64,000 nt of DNA from GCA-2688775 sp035288865 (GTDB lineage Archaea; Nanobdellota; Nanobdellia; Woesearchaeales; GW2011-AR4): contig DATDZA010000012.1 in NCBI GenBank assembly GCA_035288865.1, forward strand, positions 52,515-116,514, in the 5' to 3' direction. Positions 25,876 through 34,323 of this stretch are shown in pieces. Below the pieces are notes generated by a model. The model searched no databases. It had not been told where the DNA came from and saw nothing but the letters and a program-made list of their open reading frames with translations. Made by a program: the position numbers and the translations under genes. Position 1 is the first letter of the stretch; each line of letters begins with the position of its first letter.

Positions 25876-26946
25876 ATGGAAACGGTTGAATCACTTAAAT
25901 GGCTCAAGGAGCATAATCTTTATGATTTGGCATCGAGAGCTTCATTTTCTATAAAAAAAATATTCACGCCATGCTTGGCTGTGAATAATGAAAAAGTGCT
26001 GATAGTAGGGGACGTTGGCTATGAAAACAGGAATGTGGCGGCAGTTCTTTCAGGCGCTTATTTTTTGGCAGCAGAGCAGCTAAAGCTGGACACAAAATTA
26101 ATTCTTCAGAATGTGAAATCAAGGGGAGATGTTTCCGATGAAGAAGTCGTGCAAAGTTTATCCGGGCTTAAGGCAGGAAATGTAATTATTCTGAACATGT
26201 CGGACAAGCTCGGAAACATACAAGAGCTTGGAAAAAGCTTCAGGAGGTGGGTTGCAAAAAAGAACCACAGATTTGTCTCTGCAATGAGCCTCGGGGATTT
26301 GCCGACAGCCAATACAGACTTGATATTAAATGCAATCGACGTAAATTACAAGCCTCTGCAGGCGCATCACGAAATATTAAGGCAGAAATTAGAACATGCA
26401 AAAGAAGTCCATATCACAACTCCTGCCGGAACTGATTTGTATTACAACAAAGAGGGGATAAAAGCAATTGCAGCAGACGGAAATTATACCGTACCGGGAA
26501 CTGGAGGTAATCTGCCCGCAGGCGAGATTTATTGCCCGCCAAACGGGAGAAAAGTTGAAGGAAAAGTTGTAATTGACGGAAGCTCAAGAACGCATGACCA
26601 CACGATATTAATTAAAAAACCGATTGAATTAACGATAGAGAATGGAGATATTGTTGAAGTCAAGGGCGGAGAAGAGGCAAAGCAGCTGGAAAACACTTTA
26701 AAATGGGCAGCATCGGTCGCAAAAAATCCAGGCAACTTGAGAAGAATTTGCGAGCTTGGAATAGGGTTAAATCCAAATGCATCAATAATTGGAGCAATGA
26801 TTGTTGATGACAAAACTCTTGGAACTGCTCATATCGGAATCGGCTCAAATTATTGGTTTGGAGGAAGCATTTACGCCATTATACATCTTGACCAGGTTTT
26901 CAAAAATCCCAAAATTTATTTAGATGGTGAATTATTAAAGATATAG
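25876..26946 (+). CDS. M29-like aminopeptidase family protein
   Basis: 356 residues. The C-terminal two thirds have the pattern of thermophilic M29 aminopeptidases and relatives: TTPAGTDLYY, GGNLPAGEIYCPPN (metal-ligand Glu), VVIDGS, RRICELGIGLNPNA (Glu), GTAHIGIGSNYWFGG (His) and an IHLDQV end (His/Asp). These His/Glu/Asp positions would hold a dinuclear metal centre. The N-terminus is a Rossmann-like domain. The exact specificity is unknown. TATA-like ACTTTAAAAAC lies about 29 bases before the start. Confidence 0.75.
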   Translation: METVESLKWLKEHNLYDLASRASFSIKKIFTPCLAVNNEKVLIVGDVGYENRNVAAVLSGAYFLAAEQLKLDTKLILQNVKSRGDVSDEEVVQSLSGLKAGNVIILNMSDKLGNIQELGKSFRRWVAKKNHRFVSAMSLGDLPTANTDLILNAIDVNYKPLQAHHEILRQKLEHAKEVHITTPAGTDLYYNKEGIKAIAADGNYTVPGTGGNLPAGEIYCPPNGRKVEGKVVIDGSSRTHDHTILIKKPIELTIENGDIVEVKGGEEAKQLENTLKWAASVAKNPGNLRRICELGIGLNPNASIIGAMIVDDKTLGTAHIGIGSNYWFGGSIYAIIHLDQVFKNPKIYLDGELLKI

Positions 26947-27015
26947 CGATTAAAAATCCTCTGAGTACAATTCGAAAGTATATTAGCAAATTTATTATAC
27001 AAAATTTCCGTAGAA

Positions 27016-27132
27016 TTACTCTTCCTGTTCGGTCATCCACCTGGGCAGATCAACTTCAGGATATTTTTTATCAGAGCCTTCAAAGTAAGTTCCTTTTTCT
27101 TTCATCTTATCAAAGTGCTTAAATTTTTCCAT
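27016..27132 (-). CDS. Small 38-residue protein
   Basis: ATG at 27132, stop at 27016-27018. The sequence is highly charged (MEKFKHFDKMKEKGTYFEGS, ending in PRWMTEQEE), with codon use like neighbouring genes. AGGA lies 6-9 bases upstream of the start. It occupies the middle of an otherwise empty 396-base gap. The family is unknown. Confidence 0.4.
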   Translation of the reverse strand: MEKFKHFDKMKEKGTYFEGSDKKYPEVDLPRWMTEQEE

Positions 27133-27342
27133 ACTAATCCTACAAAACTCCAGAATATATAAAGATTGTTTAGTAGGCAAGAGTGATTACATTGATTAAC
27201 TTAAAAAAATAATAAAACAAAAGGAAAGAATTAAAAAGGTAGTTTAAAAGAAGTGCAATTGATTAAGAATTAATTTACTACCATTCAAAAACCAATGATT
27301 AGTTATTAAAAACCCGGTAATCAATTTAAAATAAAAATAAAT

Positions 27343-27687
27343 ATGCAATACAAGCAAGTTATTTTGGCAAGGGAAGATTTGAAACTTCCTAAAGGAAAAT
27401 TAGCGGCGCAATGCAGCCATGCATCTGTAGACGCAACTCTAAAATCTGATAAAAAAATAGTTGATTTATGGAGGAAAAACGGCGGCAAAAAAATAGTCGT
27501 AAAAGTAAATGATGAGAAAGAACTTTTTAAGTACAAGCAGATGGCGGAAGAATCCGGATTGAAAACAGCCTTGATAACTGATGCAGGGCATACTGTTGTT
27601 GAGCCAGGAACAATTACATGTTTAGGAATTGGGCCTGATGAGGAAGAGAAGATTGACAGAATAACAGGAAAGCTGAAGATGATGTGA
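27343..27687 (+). CDS. pth2: Peptidyl-tRNA hydrolase, Pth2 type
   Basis: A 114-residue enzyme that frees tRNA from stalled peptidyl-tRNA. Pth2 features are QVILAREDLKLPKGKLAAQCSHA at the N-terminus (broken here: VILAREDLKLPKGK, then AAQCSHAS), KIVVKVNDEKEL, and the C-terminal TALITDAGHTVVEPGTITCLGIGPDE. The normal archaeal length. It lies 43 bases upstream of tRNA-Lys. Confidence 0.93.
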   Translation: MQYKQVILAREDLKLPKGKLAAQCSHASVDATLKSDKKIVDLWRKNGGKKIVVKVNDEKELFKYKQMAEESGLKTALITDAGHTVVEPGTITCLGIGPDEEEKIDRITGKLKMM

Positions 27688-27730
27688 TTAGTTAGTTTTT
27701 TAAATTGACTATTTATTCTAATTGATTATT

Positions 27731-27818
27731 GGGCCCATAGCTCAGCCTGCTTAGAGCACAAGACTCTTATGCTTTCAGAGCGATCTTGGGGTCACGGGTT
27801 GAAATCCCGTTGGGCCCA
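27731..27818 (+). tRNA. tRNA-Lys(CUU) with a 13-base intron
   Basis: Acceptor GGGCCCA/TGGGCCC, D stem GCTC/GAGC, anticodon stem CAAGA/TCTTG, T stem ACGGG/CCCGT, discriminator A at 27818. Anticodon CTT at 27766-27768. A 13-base intron (27770-27782) after position 37 fits a bulge-helix-bulge: CTCT (27764-27767) pairs with AGAG (27777-27780), with three-base bulges TAT and CGA. The D loop reads AGCCTGCTTA and the T loop TTGAAAT, so position 19 is C and 56 is G, the reverse of the near-universal G19-C56 pair. The 3' end abuts the convergent gene's stop. Confidence 0.9.
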
Positions 27819-28796
27819 TTAATTTCTACTTTTTAAAAATGAGTCAAACAATGATTCTATTTCACGTGTTACCTTATTCATACGTTCAATTTGCATTCTT
27901 ACAAATTTATACTCTACTGGGTTGAAGTCATCGATTCTCGATATCCCTTCATAGTCTTTAGTATAAGTGCCAAATTTTCCAGCAGCCCAAACTACCTCGA
28001 GCTGATTACGAGAATTATCTCTAAAGAAATGATAATTAGCTATAGTAACATCTTCTAAAAGAAACATTACAACTTCGGGCCTCATTTGCCTCATGGCTGC
28101 GCTATCTAAAACAAGGCCATTACCAAAGTCAATTCCTTTACCATAATTTATAGCATGGAAACACTCATGCCTCCATGTTTCATGCAATCTTATATTAGCT
28201 GGAATATCAATTTGATGTCCTCTAAGATTCCATGTTGTCTTTTCAAATGCTGAAGGGTAAAAGAATGCCGGACTTTTGTATCCTTTTCCAAATAAATAAT
28301 CAATTGATAAAGTTGCTGCTGATAAATCTCCTTTATCCGATAATAGGATAGCTTGTTGTTCTGATAAAGAATTTTGCAGAAACCTACTACGAAATTCTCT
28401 GGAATTTAATGTCGATTCTATTTCACTTTCTATCAGGCCATTTTTCCGCAATCCAGGCTTAATTTCTTCTCCAACTATTTTCCAAAAAACTGGGTCGTCA
28501 AAATATTTTTGATATGCCTCTACTATGTACGCTGATTCTAATGATCGGTAATGGTCATAACGGGCGAATTCAAAATAAGAGCAAGGGTCACTAACAAGCA
28601 TATCATCCAATGTTTTTTGACGTTCTGCAATCAATTGGCTATTTGGGTCCTGAGTTATTTGATTTGAATCTTTTGCAGTTTCTTGACGTGGCCATAAAAA
28701 ATATCCGGCTATAGTTCCTGCCGCTAATGCAGGTATGCCAATCACCATTTTTCTTCTTATAGGGTCTGGATCCGTATTAATGCTACCATGCTTCAT
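27819..28796 (-). CDS. Membrane-anchored protein with an HExxH motif
   Basis: 325 residues. A basic N-terminus (DPIRRK) is followed by one hydrophobic helix at about 18-34, so the rest is probably outside the cytoplasm. The middle is helical and charged. Around residue 215 is LHETWRHECFHAINYGKG, with HECFH as a candidate zinc-metallopeptidase site; LLEDVTIANYHF some 35 residues later offers acidic candidates for a third ligand. No family is recognised. Its stop touches the tRNA-Lys 3' end. Confidence 0.55.
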   Translation of the reverse strand: MKHGSINTDPDPIRRKMVIGIPALAAGTIAGYFLWPRQETAKDSNQITQDPNSQLIAERQKTLDDMLVSDPCSYFEFARYDHYRSLESAYIVEAYQKYFDDPVFWKIVGEEIKPGLRKNGLIESEIESTLNSREFRSRFLQNSLSEQQAILLSDKGDLSAATLSIDYLFGKGYKSPAFFYPSAFEKTTWNLRGHQIDIPANIRLHETWRHECFHAINYGKGIDFGNGLVLDSAAMRQMRPEVVMFLLEDVTIANYHFFRDNSRNQLEVVWAAGKFGTYTKDYEGISRIDDFNPVEYKFVRMQIERMNKVTREIESLFDSFLKSRN

Positions 28797-28864
28797 TTTG
28801 CAAAGATAGAATAATTGTTATTTAAATCTTTCTTGTTTAATTACTTGAAAGTTACTATAATTTT

Positions 28865-29524
28865 TTATTTCCCAACCATATCCTGCAAAACTTCATAGGC
28901 TTTCATGGAATCTTTTTTGTGCAGGATAAATGTCAGTTCTGTCATCGTTGATACTATTTCATAAATATTTAAGTTATCCCATGCGAGTTTTCTCACAGCA
29001 TTGAATATTATTCCCGGGGTGTGGGTGAAATCATCTTTCGTGAAAATAATTGTCAAAGAAACCAATTCCTTTTCCCTGTTAATTATTTTTTCTCCTGAAA
29101 GAAATTGAGTTAATTTTTGAATATGTTTTTCGTTTGTTATGATGCTGACCTCATTATTTCCTAGGATTATGTTTAATGTATCTCCTCTTTCAAAATTAAC
29201 TAGATTGTGGATTGTTTTTAGTTTTGCCAACAAGCTTGGAGATTTGACAAAAGTAAAATCTGCTATATTAGTTTTCATAAGAATTTCTCCGGTGTAGTCA
29301 AATGATTTTGATTTATTTCTGTGCTCTGAAATTTCCTCAGAAAATCTTCTCAATGCCATTACAACCGCAGCTTGCTTTATTTTTTTGCCAAGCTCTTTTT
29401 CAATTTCCGGCAAAATATGCTCTGCAAGATTTGCGATGCTGATAATATTTTTTCCAAGGGCTTCCTCTACAAACGGCTGCTGGCTTACAATTTTCTTAAC
29501 TATGTGGCTTACAGTTACCATCAC
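28865..29524 (-). CDS. Winged-helix/ACT-domain regulatory protein
   Basis: 219 residues. The N-terminal 75 residues (SHIVKKIVSQQPFVEEAL, AAVVMALRRFSEEI) look like a small helical, possibly winged-helix, module. Residues 80-219 contain two ACT-like units: LKTIHNLVNFERGDTLNIIL, and TPGIIFNAVRKLAWDNLNIYEIVSTMTELTFIL, which is typical of amino-acid-binding ACT domains. It is divergent from dapB with a 225-base gap, so it may sense lysine or an aspartate-family amino acid and act on the operon. That is inferred. Confidence 0.65.
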   Translation of the reverse strand: MMVTVSHIVKKIVSQQPFVEEALGKNIISIANLAEHILPEIEKELGKKIKQAAVVMALRRFSEEISEHRNKSKSFDYTGEILMKTNIADFTFVKSPSLLAKLKTIHNLVNFERGDTLNIILGNNEVSIITNEKHIQKLTQFLSGEKIINREKELVSLTIIFTKDDFTHTPGIIFNAVRKLAWDNLNIYEIVSTMTELTFILHKKDSMKAYEVLQDMVGK

Positions 29525-29597
29525 AATAATGAATTTCTAAATTTTTGTTATTATAATAACATTATGTTTTTATATGTAATATATATTACTTTCGCTT

Positions 29598-29702
29598 ATG
29601 GGAGGGTGTTTGTTAAGGTTAAGAGAGAGAAAAGACCGGGAATTTGTTCTTGGCAATCTGGATAATTATACCGATGTAATGTCGGATTTCTTGGACAAAT
29701 GA
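29598..29702 (+). CDS. Possible 34-residue leader peptide or small protein
   Basis: ATG at 29598, stop TGA at 29700-29702. The product is charged (LRLRERKDREFVLGNLDNY). TTTTTATATG at 29567-29576 is a TATA box 25 bases before the ATG, which fits a leaderless transcript. The gene lies between the divergent ACT-domain gene and dapB and ends 15 bases before the dapB TATA box. Low confidence; it could equally be untranslated. Confidence 0.3.
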   Translation: MGGCLLRLRERKDREFVLGNLDNYTDVMSDFLDK

Positions 29703-29716
29703 ATTTAAGTAATACA

Positions 29717-29727
29717 TTTTTAAATAA
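29717..29727 (+). promoter_or_regulatory. TATA box of the lysine operon (dapB)
   Basis: TTTTAAATAAG is centred 28 bases before the dapB ATG at 29750, giving a leaderless start of the operon. Confidence 0.55.
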
Positions 29728-29749
29728 GCTCTTTATGCTATAAAATAAA

Positions 29750-30466
29750 ATGAACATCGCAATTATCGGCTATGGGAAAATGGGAAAGGAAATTGAAAAG
29801 ATTGCAAAAACTAGAGGAATAAATGTAGTTTCAATAATAGACCAAAATGGCAAGGGTGCAACTTTTTCCGAAATAAACGAAAAGTCAATGAAAAATGTAG
29901 ATGTTTGCATAGATTTCACAAGGCCCGATGCTGTTATTGATAATTTACAAAAAATATCAAAATTTGGGAAAAGTATAGTCATAGGAACAACCGGATGGAA
30001 TGATAAATTAGGCGAAGCTAAGAAAATTGTAAATCATAATAACATTGGGCTGATTTATGCTTCAAACTTTTCAATTGGAGTAAATATTTTTTTCAGAATT
30101 ATTAAAGACGCTGCAAGAATGATGAATAATGTTAAGGGCTATGATGTTTTTGGATATGAGCTGCATCATAGCAAGAAGCTAGACAGCCCGAGCGGAACCG
30201 CCAAAATAATAGAAAAAATTTTGGTGGATAACATCAAAAGAATTGATAAAGTTAATTTTGCGTCTCTAAGGGCCGGCTCAATTCCAGGAACACATATTGT
30301 CGGATTTGATTCCAGCACAGATACAATCGAGCTAAAGCACACGGCCAGAAACAGGGAAGGATTTGCGCTTGGGGCGGTCATGGCAGCAGAATGGATTCAA
30401 GGCAAGAAAGGATTTTTTGAAATAAATGATATGATGAATGAAATGATAGGTGATAAAAATGTTTAA
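29750..30466 (+). CDS. dapB: 4-hydroxy-tetrahydrodipicolinate reductase
   Basis: A 238-residue NAD(P)H reductase of lysine/DAP synthesis. The N-terminal GYGKMGKEIEKIA is the Rossmann motif. VCIDFTRPDAV, IGTTGW and SNFSIGVNIFF mark the active site, with ELHHSKKLDSPSGTA carrying the catalytic His and Lys, and HTARNREGFALGAV near the C-terminus. Its stop overlaps the start of dapA by 8 bases. Confidence 0.93.
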   Translation: MNIAIIGYGKMGKEIEKIAKTRGINVVSIIDQNGKGATFSEINEKSMKNVDVCIDFTRPDAVIDNLQKISKFGKSIVIGTTGWNDKLGEAKKIVNHNNIGLIYASNFSIGVNIFFRIIKDAARMMNNVKGYDVFGYELHHSKKLDSPSGTAKIIEKILVDNIKRIDKVNFASLRAGSIPGTHIVGFDSSTDTIELKHTARNREGFALGAVMAAEWIQGKKGFFEINDMMNEMIGDKNV

Positions 30467-31355
30467 AGGGGCAATAACTGCAATTGTTACGCCATTTTTG
30501 GAAGATGGAGGGATTGATGAAGCGTCATTAAGAAATTTAATTCTATTCCAGATAGAGAATAAAATTGATGGAATAGTTCCGTGCGGGACAACTGGAGAAA
30601 GCCCTACATTAAGCCATGAAGAGCTCAATAGGGTTGTTAAATTAGCAATTGATGCAGCAAACGGAAAAGTTCCTGTAATTGCAGGCACTGGAAGCAATTC
30701 CACAAGGGAAGCTATCAGCATGACAAAGCATGCTTCAGACAACGGAGCAGATGCATCGCTTCAGGTTTGCCCTTACTACAACAAGCCGACACAGGAAGGA
30801 TTATTCAGGCATTTTAGTTCAATTGCAAAAGCAGCTGACATTCCAATAATTATTTACAACATCCAGGGGAGAACAGGAATTAACATGGAGACTGCAACCC
30901 TGGCAAGGCTTGCAAAAGAGCATTCAAACATTATTGGAGTCAAGGAAGCGTCCGGAAATATTGCTCAGATGATGGAAGTTATTCAGACATTGCCGAAAAA
31001 TTTTACAGTTCTTTCAGGAGATGACAATCTAACTTTGCCATTAATGTCCTTGGGCGGAAAAGGCGTTATTTCAGTTGCAGGCAATATTATTCCAAAACAG
31101 ATGCACACACTCACAGAATTTGCCTTGAATGGCGATTTTAAAAATGCTGCACAATTGCATTACGAGTTGCTTCCATTATTCAAAGGCATTTTCATAGAAA
31201 CAAACCCAATTCCGATAAAAGCCGCGCTGGCAATGAAAGGCCTTGTTAAAGAAGTATACAGGCTGCCGATGTGCGAGATGAAGCCGGAAAATAAAGAAAA
31301 ATTGAAAAAGATTTTAACAGATTTGAAATTACTGGAAGAATTAAAAGCGGTTTAA
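30459..31355 (+). CDS. dapA: 4-hydroxy-tetrahydrodipicolinate synthase
   Basis: 298 residues from the ATG at 30459, which has GGTGAT upstream and overlaps dapB. It is a TIM-barrel class I aldolase: GAITAIVTPF, GTTGESPTL, AGTGSNSTREAI, PYYNKPTQEGL with the catalytic Tyr, IIYNIQGRTGI, and VKEASGN with the Schiff-base Lys, then LSGDDNLTLP. It condenses aspartate semialdehyde and pyruvate. Second gene of the operon. Confidence 0.95.
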   Translation: MFKGAITAIVTPFLEDGGIDEASLRNLILFQIENKIDGIVPCGTTGESPTLSHEELNRVVKLAIDAANGKVPVIAGTGSNSTREAISMTKHASDNGADASLQVCPYYNKPTQEGLFRHFSSIAKAADIPIIIYNIQGRTGINMETATLARLAKEHSNIIGVKEASGNIAQMMEVIQTLPKNFTVLSGDDNLTLPLMSLGGKGVISVAGNIIPKQMHTLTEFALNGDFKNAAQLHYELLPLFKGIFIETNPIPIKAALAMKGLVKEVYRLPMCEMKPENKEKLKKILTDLKLLEELKAV

Positions 31356-31408
31356 TTTCTTCAAATTTTTTGTTTTTGAGATAATACAACAATTCAGAGA
31401 AATAAAAA

Positions 31409-32671
31409 ATGCAAGCCAAATCATTGCCGTTTTCGAAAGAGAAAATAATGGATATAATAAAAAAATATCCAACGCCTTTTCATATTTATGATGAACGGGC
31501 AATTAGAGACAATGCCAGAAAATTCATGAAAGCATTTAGCATTCTGCCAGGATTCAAGGAATTTTTCGCAGTCAAAGTACTTCCAAACCCTTTTGTCATG
31601 AAAATATTGCAGGAAGAGGGATTTGGCACGGACTGCAGCTCATATCCTGAACTGCTTTTGTCAGAGAAAATAGGGGTTGTCGGAGAGGAAATAATGTTCA
31701 GCTCCAATGACACACCTGCAAATGAATACAAAAAAGCGATGGAATTGGGCGCAATCATCAATCTTGACGACATAAGCCACATAGAATTTTTGGATAGGCA
31801 TGCGGGGATTCCTGATTTAATATGCTTCAGGTACAATCCAGGCCCTGCAAGAACAGGCAATGTTATAATCGGAGATCCAAAAGAAGCAAAATATGGCTTC
31901 ACAATGGAACAGCTTTTTGAAGGCTATGAATTATGCAGGAAAAAAGGTGTAAAAAGATTCGGGCTTCATACTATGGTAGTTTCAAATGAGCTGAATCCGC
32001 AATCTTTTATTGATACTGCCAGAATGATGTTCGAGCTTGCAACGGAAATCAAAGAGAGATTAGGAATAAAACTAGAATTTGTTAATTTCGGAGGGGGAAT
32101 GGGAATACCTCAAAAACCGGAAGACGAGGCTTTGGATTATAATTTTCTTGCTAAAGAAATGAAAAAATTATATGATAGGCTTATAACTAAAAACGGATTG
32201 AACGGACTAAAAGTGTACCTTGAGTGCGGCAGGGTAATCACCGGCCCTTATGGATATCTTGTTACAACTGTTTTGCACCTAAAGCACATTTATAAGGATT
32301 TTGTAGGATGCGATGCCTGCATGGCTAATTTTATGAGACCGGCAATTTATGGCGCATATCATCACATAACCGTTCTTGGAAAAGAAACTGCCCCAAATAA
32401 CCATGTGTACGATGTAACTGGCTCTTTGTGCGAGAATAATGACAAATTCGCAATAAACAGGAAACTGCCCGAAATAATTCCGAGTGATATTTTAGTGATT
32501 CACGACACTGGGGCTCACGGATTTTCAATGGGATTTAACTACAACGGCAAACTGCGCTCTGCTGAATTATTGTTAAGGCAGGATGGAAGCGTTATAAAAA
32601 TCAGAAGGGCAGAAACTGTTGAAGATTATTTTGCAACATTGGATTTTAGGGGGGCAAATAAATTCAGGTGA
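31409..32671 (+). CDS. lysA: Diaminopimelate decarboxylase
   Basis: A 420-residue PLP enzyme (alanine-racemase fold) that makes lysine from meso-DAP. The PLP lysine is in FFAVKVLPNP; then TDCSSYPELLLSEK, CFRYNPGPAR, FGLHTMVVSNE, VNFGGGMGIPQ and LECGRVITGPYG. The C-terminal VTGSLCENNDKFA and HDTGAHGFSMGFNYNG complete the active site. It follows dapA by 53 bases and overlaps the next frame region at its stop, where the next ribosome-binding site begins. Confidence 0.93.
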   Translation: MQAKSLPFSKEKIMDIIKKYPTPFHIYDERAIRDNARKFMKAFSILPGFKEFFAVKVLPNPFVMKILQEEGFGTDCSSYPELLLSEKIGVVGEEIMFSSNDTPANEYKKAMELGAIINLDDISHIEFLDRHAGIPDLICFRYNPGPARTGNVIIGDPKEAKYGFTMEQLFEGYELCRKKGVKRFGLHTMVVSNELNPQSFIDTARMMFELATEIKERLGIKLEFVNFGGGMGIPQKPEDEALDYNFLAKEMKKLYDRLITKNGLNGLKVYLECGRVITGPYGYLVTTVLHLKHIYKDFVGCDACMANFMRPAIYGAYHHITVLGKETAPNNHVYDVTGSLCENNDKFAINRKLPEIIPSDILVIHDTGAHGFSMGFNYNGKLRSAELLLRQDGSVIKIRRAETVEDYFATLDFRGANKFR

Positions 32672-32676
32672 TCAGG

Positions 32677-33852
32677 ATGAAAATTCAAATCTCGAATAAA
32701 CTGGCGAGCATATCCAATTATGCTTTTGCGGAAGTGGAAAATGAAGTTGCAAAACTAAAAAATTTGGGAATAACCCCTATAGATTTTGGTGTCGGAGACC
32801 CAAAGGAGCCGACTCCTGAAATTGTAAGAAATGCAATAAAGAAAGCAGTTGATGTAAGAAAAACCTCAGGATACCCCAGCTATAACGGCAGCGATGAATA
32901 CCGCCTCGAAGTTTCAAAGTGGATTAAGAAAAGATTTGGGATAAATCTGGATTTTCAGAAAGAAATAGTTTCAACAATTGGGGCAAAGGAAGCTGTATTT
33001 AATTTTCCTCACGCATTTTTGAATGCCGGAGATTATGTTATTTCACCAAATCCGGGATATCCCCCTTACGAAAAAGGAACTTTATTTGCCGGAGGAAAAA
33101 CTTATTTTGTCCCGCTTGTAAAAGAAAATAATTATTTGATGAATTTAGAAAAAATTCCCAGAGATATTGTGAAGAAAGCAAAAATTCTCTGGATTAATTA
33201 TCCGAATAATCCGACAGGCGCAGTTGCAACAGAAGAATTTTTCAAGGAAGCTGTTGATTTCGGGCACGACAACAACATAATAATTGCAAGCGATGAATGC
33301 TATTCGGAAATATATTATTCAGAAAAACCCCATTCAGTTCTTGAATACTCAAAAGAAGGCGCTGTTGCCTTCCAGTCACTGTCAAAAAGAAGCTGCATGA
33401 CCGGCTATAGGATTGGATGGGCTGCAGGGGATGAAAATGTAATTTCCGCATTCAGGAAATTAAAGCCAAATATTGATTCTGGAACGCCAGTTTTCATACA
33501 GGATGCAGCAATCTCTGCTTTGCAGGACGAAAAGCATGTTGAAAAATCAAGAAAAGATTACAGGCAGAAAAGGGATATTATTGTTAATGCCCTTACTTCA
33601 GTTGGTTTAGAGAGCTGCATGCCCGAAGCTACTTTGTATATTTGGCAGAAAACTCCGAACGGAATTAATTCTGTTGAGTTCGCAAAAAAATTATTGCAGA
33701 AAGAAATTGCCATTGTTGTAACCCCAGGGGCCTGGATTTCAAATAATTTTAATGGATTAAATCCGGGTGAGAATTATGTCAGATTTGCTTTGGTGCCGAC
33801 TCTAGAGGAAACAAAAGACGCTGCAAAAAGAATAATGAAGAATTTAAAATGA
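32677..33852 (+). CDS. dapL: Class I/II aminotransferase, probable LL-diaminopimelate aminotransferase
   Basis: 391 residues from the ATG at 32677, preceded by a near-perfect AGGTGATC. PLP fold type I: FGVGDPKEPTPE, GYPSYNGSDEYR, NPGYPPYEKG, WINYPNNPTGA, ASDECYSEIYY, the Schiff-base Lys in QSLSKRSCMTGYRIGWAAG and the C-terminal Arg in NYVRFALVP. Lying in a dap operon, it should make LL-DAP from tetrahydrodipicolinate in one step (the DapL route). N-succinyl-DAP aminotransferase is an alternative, but no dapD or dapE is present in the window. Confidence 0.8.
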   Translation: MKIQISNKLASISNYAFAEVENEVAKLKNLGITPIDFGVGDPKEPTPEIVRNAIKKAVDVRKTSGYPSYNGSDEYRLEVSKWIKKRFGINLDFQKEIVSTIGAKEAVFNFPHAFLNAGDYVISPNPGYPPYEKGTLFAGGKTYFVPLVKENNYLMNLEKIPRDIVKKAKILWINYPNNPTGAVATEEFFKEAVDFGHDNNIIIASDECYSEIYYSEKPHSVLEYSKEGAVAFQSLSKRSCMTGYRIGWAAGDENVISAFRKLKPNIDSGTPVFIQDAAISALQDEKHVEKSRKDYRQKRDIIVNALTSVGLESCMPEATLYIWQKTPNGINSVEFAKKLLQKEIAIVVTPGAWISNNFNGLNPGENYVRFALVPTLEETKDAAKRIMKNLK

Positions 33853-34322
33853 ACAATGAATTGGTCATAGAAAAATTATCTGAAAATAATTTTAATGAAT
33901 TTTTTAGATTAATTGAAGTGTTTGCAGATTTTGAAAAGCTAACTCCTCCAGATAAAAAAGCAAGACTAAGGTTAAAGGAGGATGGGTTGGGTAAAAATCC
34001 AAGATATAAAGCTTACTTGGGAAAGATTGAAAATAAGTATGTATCTTACATGATATTTTTCATGACATACGGAAGCTTTGTAGCGTTGCCAACACTCTTT
34101 TTGGAAGACATTTTTGTATTGCAGGAAGTCAGGGGAAAAGGAATTGGGCAAAGGATGCTGGATTTTTGCATAAAATTTGCAAAAGAAAGAAATTGTGGAA
34201 GGCTAGATTTGAATGTAATTGATTGGAATACGAATGCCATAAAATTTTATGAAAAAAATAATTTTAAGTTGCTCAATTGGAAAATTTATAGGTTAGAAAG
34301 GGAACAAATTGGTGGTAATTAA
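33849..34322 (+). CDS. GNAT-family N-acetyltransferase
   Basis: 157 residues. The acetyl-CoA-binding motif A is FLEDIFVLQEVRGKGIGQRML (in parts: EDIFVLQEVRGKGIGQ), followed by LDLNVIDWNTNAIKFYEKNNF as motif B. Similar to diamine/spermidine acetyltransferases. Its start overlaps the aminotransferase stop by 4 bases (ATGA), so it is a true member of the lysine operon. It may modify a diamino acid or a pathway intermediate, but this is inferred. Confidence 0.8.
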   Translation: MNNELVIEKLSENNFNEFFRLIEVFADFEKLTPPDKKARLRLKEDGLGKNPRYKAYLGKIENKYVSYMIFFMTYGSFVALPTLFLEDIFVLQEVRGKGIGQRMLDFCIKFAKERNCGRLDLNVIDWNTNAIKFYEKNNFKLLNWKIYRLEREQIGGN

Positions 34323-34323
34323 A

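Noticed and set aside
32668..32676. GTG start giving a 394-residue aminotransferase
   Set aside because: The GTG is part of the AGGTGATC ribosome-binding site; the ATG at 32677 is at proper spacing and fits the family start.
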